In this document: positions 1 through 5,053 of the stretch, piece by piece
Layout of the letters: the number at the start of each line of letters is the position of its first letter
Numbering within the stretch: the stretch's first letter is position 1
Source of the DNA: Methylococcaceae bacterium
Lineage (GTDB): Bacteria; Pseudomonadota; Gammaproteobacteria; Methylococcales; Methylomonadaceae
NCBI GenBank assembly: GCA_003155565.1
Contig: PMDM01000449.1
Span: 1 to 5,053 of the forward strand
Reading direction: 5' to 3'
Length of the DNA stretch: 5,053 bases
Notes under the pieces: generated by a model
The model's input: the letters and a program-made list of their open reading frames with translations, nothing else
What the model was told of the DNA's origin: nothing
Database searches by the model: none
Program-made: the position numbers and the translations under genes

Positions 1-807
1 GGTGAAACCCAGTTAGAAACCGATAGACGGCTGGTGGCAGTGCGTATCAAACAAATTCAAAAACGTTTGGACAAAGTTGATAAACAAAGGCATCAAGGCC
101 GCAGCAAACGGAAGAAAGCCGAAATTCCATCGGTATCATTGGTGGGCTATACCAATGCCGGTAAATCCACTTTGTTCAATCGCTTGACGGGCGCTTACAC
201 CTATGTGGCCGACCAATTGTTTGCAACCTTAGACCCAACGCTACGTAATTGCCGTCTGCCTAACAATACGGAAATCGTGTTGGCCGATACGGTGGGTTTC
301 ATCCGCCATTTGCCCCACGAACTTGTCGCTTCTTTCAAATCTACCTTGCAGGAAGCCAGTGAAGCGGACTTATTGCTGCATGTGGTCGATGTTAATTCTG
401 AGAATAGGGAAGGAAACATTAAAGAAGTCAAGCAGGTGCTAAGTGAAATTGGTGCCGATAAAATTAAGTGCATCGAGGTATTTAATAAGATTGACTTACT
501 GGATGACAGGCAACCCAGGATAGACCGCGATGATGAAGGTAATCCGCTACGGGTGTGGTTGTCCGCTGAGACTGGGCAGGGAATCGACTTACTGTTGAGT
601 GTATTAGCGGAACAATTTGAACCTAAGAAAAACAAACGAAAATGTTATCTAAGACCAGATCAAGGCCAAATCAGGGCCAAATTATTTACTTGCGCAAAAA
701 TAATTGACGAGCATATTGATGACTCGGGAGGTAGTGATTTGATAATTGAGATAGATAACAAATACCTAGGTTTATTGAGCGCAATCAAAACCGAAGAAAT
801 GATGTGA
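1..807 (+). CDS. hflX: GTPase HflX, 3' part (N-terminus outside window)
   Basis: Ribosome-associated GTPase of the Obg-HflX superfamily, known to bind the 50S subunit and to split or rescue stalled ribosomes. The frame is open to the left edge, and 268 residues plus TGA are visible. The fragment begins inside the family signature GETQLETDRR, so the GTG at 34 is internal and not a start. The E. coli protein is about 426 residues, so roughly 150-160 N-terminal residues are missing. Visible-residue positions: helical linker with basic coiled coil about 13-40; G1 GYTNAGKST 49-57; G2 region FATLDPTLR 74-82; G3 DTVGF 96-100; G4 NKID 162-165; G5 SAETG 188-192; then a C-terminal domain of about 70 residues. 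All G motifs are intact, so the enzyme should be active. hfq is commonly the upstream neighbour but cannot be checked here. hflK follows after 190 bp, a gap that leaves room for separate expression of hflKC. Confidence 0.97.
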   Translation, partial: GETQLETDRRLVAVRIKQIQKRLDKVDKQRHQGRSKRKKAEIPSVSLVGYTNAGKSTLFNRLTGAYTYVADQLFATLDPTLRNCRLPNNTEIVLADTVGFIRHLPHELVASFKSTLQEASEADLLLHVVDVNSENREGNIKEVKQVLSEIGADKIKCIEVFNKIDLLDDRQPRIDRDDEGNPLRVWLSAETGQGIDLLLSVLAEQFEPKKNKRKCYLRPDQGQIRAKLFTCAKIIDEHIDDSGGSDLIIEIDNKYLGLLSAIKTEEMM

Positions 808-819
808 GAATTAAAGATA

Positions 820-884
820 CCCTACTAAAACCTCATTGTTGCTGTACTACCAAAAGTAGTGTTTTAGGGAAGTTTAGCAATGAG
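820..884 (+). repeat. Cluster of inverted repeats after hflX
   Basis: Three pairs of complementary arms lie just downstream of the hflX stop. CTAAAAC (825-831) pairs perfectly with GTTTTAG (861-867). CTCATTG (832-838) pairs perfectly with CAATGAG (878-884). ACTAC (846-850) pairs with GTAGT (856-860) around a CAAAA loop. The first two pairs cross each other, so they are either alternative folds or a pseudoknot-like fold. The small hairpin is compatible with either. There is no T-run after any arm, so this is not a standard Rho-independent terminator. It could be a 3'-end structure of hflX mRNA, part of the hflK leader, or chance in AT-rich DNA. The arms are directly visible; any function is inferred. 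Confidence 0.5.
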
Positions 885-907
885 AATTCGATTAATTACG
901 ATACAAT
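880..907 (+). promoter_or_regulatory. Possible weak sigma-70 promoter for hflKC
   Basis: The best match I find in the hflX-hflK gap is a -10 box TACAAT (902-907, five of six to consensus) with a -35-like ATGAGA (880-885, four of six) at a 16-bp spacing. The -35 overlaps the right arm of the inverted repeat at 878-884. A competing and weaker candidate is TTGCAC (915-920) with TTTAAA (938-943) at 17 bp, which would sit on the palindrome at 935-946. Neither is strong, and hflKC may simply be read through from hflX. Confidence 0.25.
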
Positions 908-934
908 GTCAAGATTGCACAAGTAACACTCTAA

Positions 935-946
935 TCGTTTAAACGA
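935..946. promoter_or_regulatory. Perfect 12-bp palindrome upstream of hflK
   Basis: TCGTTTAAACGA is its own reverse complement over all 12 bases and lies 51 bp before the hflK start codon. Its centre coincides with the -10 of one weak promoter candidate (938-943). The position is suitable for a dimeric regulator, but I do not recognise the motif as the site of any specific factor, and a palindrome of this size in AT-rich DNA can arise by chance. Confidence 0.3.
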
Positions 947-997
947 AAACATCCTGAGTGATAGAAGATAATAAATAATCCAATACGGAGCAGAAAT

Positions 998-2239
998 ATG
1001 TCGTGGAATGAGCCAGGCGGTGATAAAAAAGATCCTTGGAGTGGTCGAGGGGATCAAAAAGGACCGCCCGATTTAGATGAAGCAATACGTTCATTACAAG
1101 AGAAGTTAAGCAACATCTTTGGCGGTGGTAAAAGTGGCGGCGGCGGATCTCCAGGTGTTTTTTCATCTGGTAACTCAATGAAAAATATAGGTTATATAGC
1201 GGCTGCTCTACTGGTGCTTTGGATTTTGAGCGGTTTTTACATTATTGATGAGGGAAACCAAGGTGTTGAAACCCGGTTCGGTAAATACACCATTACAACA
1301 GATTCCGGTTTAAACTGGCATTTTCCTGCACCTATTGAGCAGGTCGAAAAAATTAATGTGCAGCAACAAAGGTATATTGAAGTCGGATATCGGTCAGGTG
1401 GTAATGGTCAGGTTCAAGGCGCAGTGCCAGTACCCAAAGAAGCGTTAATGCTGACCAAAGATGAAAATTATGTCGATGTCCGATTGGCGGTTCAGTACCA
1501 AGTGAAAGACGCGAAAGCGCTGCTTTTCAATCTCGCCGATCCCGAAGCCACCTTGAAGCAAGTGACGGAAAGTGCCCTGCGTGGGGTAATCGGTGGAAGC
1601 ATTATGGATTTTGTCCTGACTGAAGGACGGAGCGAAGTAGTAGCCCAAGCTAAAAAAGAGATTCAGGAAGTGATGGATGCTTATAACTCGGGCATACAAA
1701 TTACCAGCGTCAATCTTCAAGATGCCCAGCCGCCTGAGCAAGTGCAAAATGCCTTCGAAGATGCCATCAAGGCACGGGAAGACCAACAACGGTTTATCAA
1801 CGAAGCACAGGCTTATGCTAACGATGTCGTGCCAAAAGCACGGGGCGCAGCCGCAAGAAAGATACAGGAAGCCGAAGGGTACAAAGAGCAAGTGATAGCC
1901 CAAGCAGATGGTGAGACCAACCGTTTTACCAAATTAGTGACTGAATACAAAAAGTCTCCCGAGGTGACTAGAAAACGTCTTTACCTTGAAGCGATGGAAT
2001 CTGTGATGTCTGAGTCGAATGCAATCATGGTAGATGTCAAGGGTGGCAACAATATGCTTTATTTACCCCTGGACAAAATGATCCAACAAAAGCAAGCGAT
2101 TGTTCAGACCGAGGAAGCTACTACGCAGCCTGCAATAGATCGCCAATCACCGAAACATGCGTCGATAGAAGATGAACAGCAGCAAGTGATTGATAGATCG
2201 TCAACGCGTGGTCGTGATCGTGATGGAAGGGGACGGTAA
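998..2239 (+). CDS. hflK: FtsH protease modulator HflK (SPFH/band 7 protein)
   Basis: Membrane-anchored half of the HflKC complex, a large SPFH cage that encloses FtsH and limits its access to membrane substrates. The protein has 413 residues, close to the E. coli length of about 419. The N-terminus MSWNEPGG with DPW at 12-14 and PPDLDEA at 23-29 matches the family signature and fixes the ATG; GGAG at 987-990 is a good ribosome binding site 7 bp upstream. Domains in order: cytoplasmic Gly-rich leader 1-60 with Gly runs at 42-50; one transmembrane helix about 62-83; SPFH domain about 84-260, facing the periplasm in the known topology; an Ala/Glu/Gln-rich coiled-coil stretch about 255-330; and a C-terminal segment 344-360 (IMVDVKGGNNMLYLPLDK). 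The last 40 residues are a low-complexity hydrophilic tail ending in Arg/Gly/Asp. The stop overlaps the hflC start by one base. HflK itself has no protease motif. Confidence 0.97.
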   Translation: MSWNEPGGDKKDPWSGRGDQKGPPDLDEAIRSLQEKLSNIFGGGKSGGGGSPGVFSSGNSMKNIGYIAAALLVLWILSGFYIIDEGNQGVETRFGKYTITTDSGLNWHFPAPIEQVEKINVQQQRYIEVGYRSGGNGQVQGAVPVPKEALMLTKDENYVDVRLAVQYQVKDAKALLFNLADPEATLKQVTESALRGVIGGSIMDFVLTEGRSEVVAQAKKEIQEVMDAYNSGIQITSVNLQDAQPPEQVQNAFEDAIKAREDQQRFINEAQAYANDVVPKARGAAARKIQEAEGYKEQVIAQADGETNRFTKLVTEYKKSPEVTRKRLYLEAMESVMSESNAIMVDVKGGNNMLYLPLDKMIQQKQAIVQTEEATTQPAIDRQSPKHASIEDEQQQVIDRSSTRGRDRDGRGR

Positions 2240-3114
2240 TGTTAGAGAATAAAATAGCGGTAGGTATCGGCGCATTGATTGTTATTGGAATGATGTGCAT
2301 ATTTACGGTGGGACAGACTGAAAAAGCCATTAAATTCAAACTAGGCCAAATCCAAAAATCGGATTACGATCCGGGTTTACACCTGAAATGGCCGTTCATC
2401 AATAACATCAAGAAATTTGATGCCCGAATCCAGACCATGGATTCAAAACCTGAGCGTTTCTTAACGGCTGAAAAGAAAAACGTCATTGTCGATTCTTTTG
2501 TTAAATGGCGTATCGGCGATGTAAAAAAGTTTTATACGGTTGTTTCAGGTGACATTGGCCAAGCTAATTTACGTTTAGACCAGATTATTAAGGATGCTTT
2601 TCGCGGTGAGTTTGGCAAACGCAATATCAAACAACTCGTGTCAACAGATCGCCATGCGATACGGGAAATTTTGATCAAAAATTCAAAACCCCTCGCTGCA
2701 AATCTGGGTATGGAAATCGTTGATGTCAGGGTAAAGCGGATTGACTTGCCTGAAGAAGTCAGCAGTTCAGTGTTCCGACGGATGGAAGCGGAGCGTGAGC
2801 GGGTTGCCCGTGAATTCCGTTCACAGGGTTCTGAAGCGTCTGAAAGAATACGTGCTGATGCCGATAGGCAGCGCGTTGTTACCTTAGCTAACGCATTTCG
2901 GGATGCTGAAAAGCTACGCGGTGAAGGCGATGCAAAATCGACGGAGATTTATGCAAAGAGTTATGGCGCTGACGCAGAGTTTTTTGCCTTTAGCCGCAGT
3001 TTAAACGCTTACAAAAAGACTTTTTCGAATACAGGTAGTATGATGGTGCTTGATCCAGATTCAGAGTTTTTCAAGTATTTTAAAAATCAGGGTTCAGGAA
3101 ATAAGCTTGAGTAA
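2239..3114 (+). CDS. hflC: FtsH protease modulator HflC (SPFH/band 7 protein)
   Basis: Partner of HflK in the membrane complex that modulates the AAA protease FtsH. It has 291 residues, slightly shorter than the E. coli protein (334). An N-terminal signal anchor spans about residues 5-24 and is followed by TVGQTEKAIKFKLGQI, the usual start of the SPFH domain. The SPFH core runs to about 190, with the hallmark RMEAERERVAREFRSQGSEA at 181-200, then an alanine- and charge-rich coiled coil (RADADRQR at 205-212, RGEGDAKSTEIYA at 227-239). The terminal motif EFFAFSRSLNAY at 247-258 and MVLDPDSEFFKYF at 269-281 is typical of HflC. The ATG at 2239 shares its A with the hflK TAA, and the purine-rich GGAAGGGGA at 2225-2233, inside the end of hflK, serves as ribosome binding site. 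This implies translational coupling and balanced HflK:HflC synthesis, as expected for an equimolar complex. Confidence 0.97.
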   Translation: MLENKIAVGIGALIVIGMMCIFTVGQTEKAIKFKLGQIQKSDYDPGLHLKWPFINNIKKFDARIQTMDSKPERFLTAEKKNVIVDSFVKWRIGDVKKFYTVVSGDIGQANLRLDQIIKDAFRGEFGKRNIKQLVSTDRHAIREILIKNSKPLAANLGMEIVDVRVKRIDLPEEVSSSVFRRMEAERERVAREFRSQGSEASERIRADADRQRVVTLANAFRDAEKLRGEGDAKSTEIYAKSYGADAEFFAFSRSLNAYKKTFSNTGSMMVLDPDSEFFKYFKNQGSGNKLE

Positions 3115-3176
3115 AAAAAGTTAATAAGATCACTCTGTTGGTGGGCTAATCTATAACACTGATTGGGTGTGTAGTG

Positions 3177-3197
3177 ATGCCCGACCACTGCGGGTAA
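3177..3197 (+). other. Six-codon reading frame before the hisZ terminator (possible leader peptide)
   Basis: ATG at 3177 opens a short frame reading MPDHCG and stopping at TAA 3195-3197, five bases before the terminator stem. A GGGTG at 3165-3169 could act as a poor ribosome binding site. The position resembles that of an attenuation leader peptide, and it contains one histidine codon (CAC, 3186-3188). Known his leaders such as E. coli hisL carry a run of seven His codons, so a single one is weak evidence. It is listed because of its position; chance occurrence is the more likely explanation. Confidence 0.12.
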
Positions 3198-3201
3198 AAT
3201 A

Positions 3202-3229
3202 AAAACGCTCCTTGTGGGGCGTTTTGTTT
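3202..3229 (+). terminator. Rho-independent terminator between hflC and hisZ
   Basis: AAAACGCTCC (3202-3211) pairs with GGGGCGTTTT (3216-3225) around a TTGT loop. The ten pairs include one T-G position, which is a U-G wobble in RNA. The right arm runs into TTTTGTTT, giving the U-tract. The left side is preceded by AAAATA, so the element could also stop transcription on the opposite strand. It should end the hflKC transcript. It finishes only 18 bp before the hisZ start codon, which leaves no room for a separate downstream promoter; hisZ-purA expression must therefore pass through it or start within or upstream of it. Confidence 0.8.
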
Positions 3230-3230
3230 G

Positions 3231-3236
3231 AGTAGG
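3231..3236 (+). promoter_or_regulatory. Weak ribosome binding site of hisZ
   Basis: AGTAGG is the only Shine-Dalgarno-like sequence before hisZ. It lies 11 bases upstream of the ATG, a little further than ideal, and directly after the terminator. Its 3' side GGCACT (3235-3240) could pair imperfectly, with a two-base bulge, with AGTGATGCC (3173-3181), which would partly hide it. The start at 3248 is still well supported because the protein N-terminus fits the HisZ family. Confidence 0.4.
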
Positions 3237-3247
3237 CACTGATAAAT

Positions 3248-5053
<1,806 letters not shown>

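Noticed and set aside
34..36. GTG as the start codon of the first gene
   Set aside because: The frame stays open to the left edge, and the residues before it (GETQLETDRRL) belong to the HflX signature, so this GTG is an internal valine.
201..635. 144-residue minus-strand open frame opposite hflX
   Set aside because: It is the shadow of the conserved HflX GTPase motifs, with no recognisable protein features and no ribosome binding site.
825..867. Integron attC-like site or mobile-element end
   Set aside because: The arms do not match the GTTRRRY/RYYYAAC core pattern, and no integrase, transposase or target duplication is present.
825..867. Rho-independent terminator of hflX
   Set aside because: The stem is AT-rich and is followed by GGGAAG instead of a T-run.
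1445..1903. 152-residue minus-strand open frame opposite hflK
   Set aside because: It is antisense to the conserved SPFH domain; its Cys/His/Phe-rich composition is typical of a reverse-strand shadow.

Overview
The window is a piece of an ordinary bacterial core chromosome. It carries five genes, all on the + strand, in the order hflX (3' part) - hflK - hflC - hisZ - purA (5' part). This order is well known from gammaproteobacteria such as Pseudomonas, where hfq usually lies just upstream of hflX. The protein sequences and the use of a separate HisZ subunit fit a gammaproteobacterium. The moderate GC content and the style of the HisZ and HflK proteins would suit Methylococcales or a relative, but that is only an impression. 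No mobile element, CRISPR array, tRNA, rRNA or accessory gene is visible.

Layout. Positions 1-807 hold the GTPase core and C-terminal domain of HflX, whose N-terminal half lies outside the window. A 190-bp gap (808-997) follows. It contains a cluster of inverted repeats just after hflX, a perfect 12-bp palindrome and only weak promoter-like sequences. hflK (998-2239) and hflC (2239-3114) overlap by one base and are clearly translationally coupled. A 133-bp gap (3115-3247) contains a good Rho-independent terminator very close to the next gene. hisZ (3248-4441) and purA (4455 to the right edge) are 13 bp apart and should be co-transcribed.

Functional logic. HflX is a ribosome-associated GTPase that rescues or splits stalled ribosomes. 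HflK and HflC form a membrane SPFH complex that surrounds and modulates the FtsH protease. HisZ is the regulatory subunit required by short-form ATP phosphoribosyltransferase (HisG) in histidine synthesis. PurA makes adenylosuccinate in AMP synthesis. HisZ/HisG consumes ATP and PurA helps replenish the adenylate pool, so pairing them makes metabolic sense. The link to hflKC is synteny rather than a shared pathway.

I found no convincing new system. What merits a second look lies in the two intergenic gaps: crossing complementary arms after hflX, a palindrome in the hflK leader, and a terminator preceded by a six-codon reading frame just upstream of hisZ.
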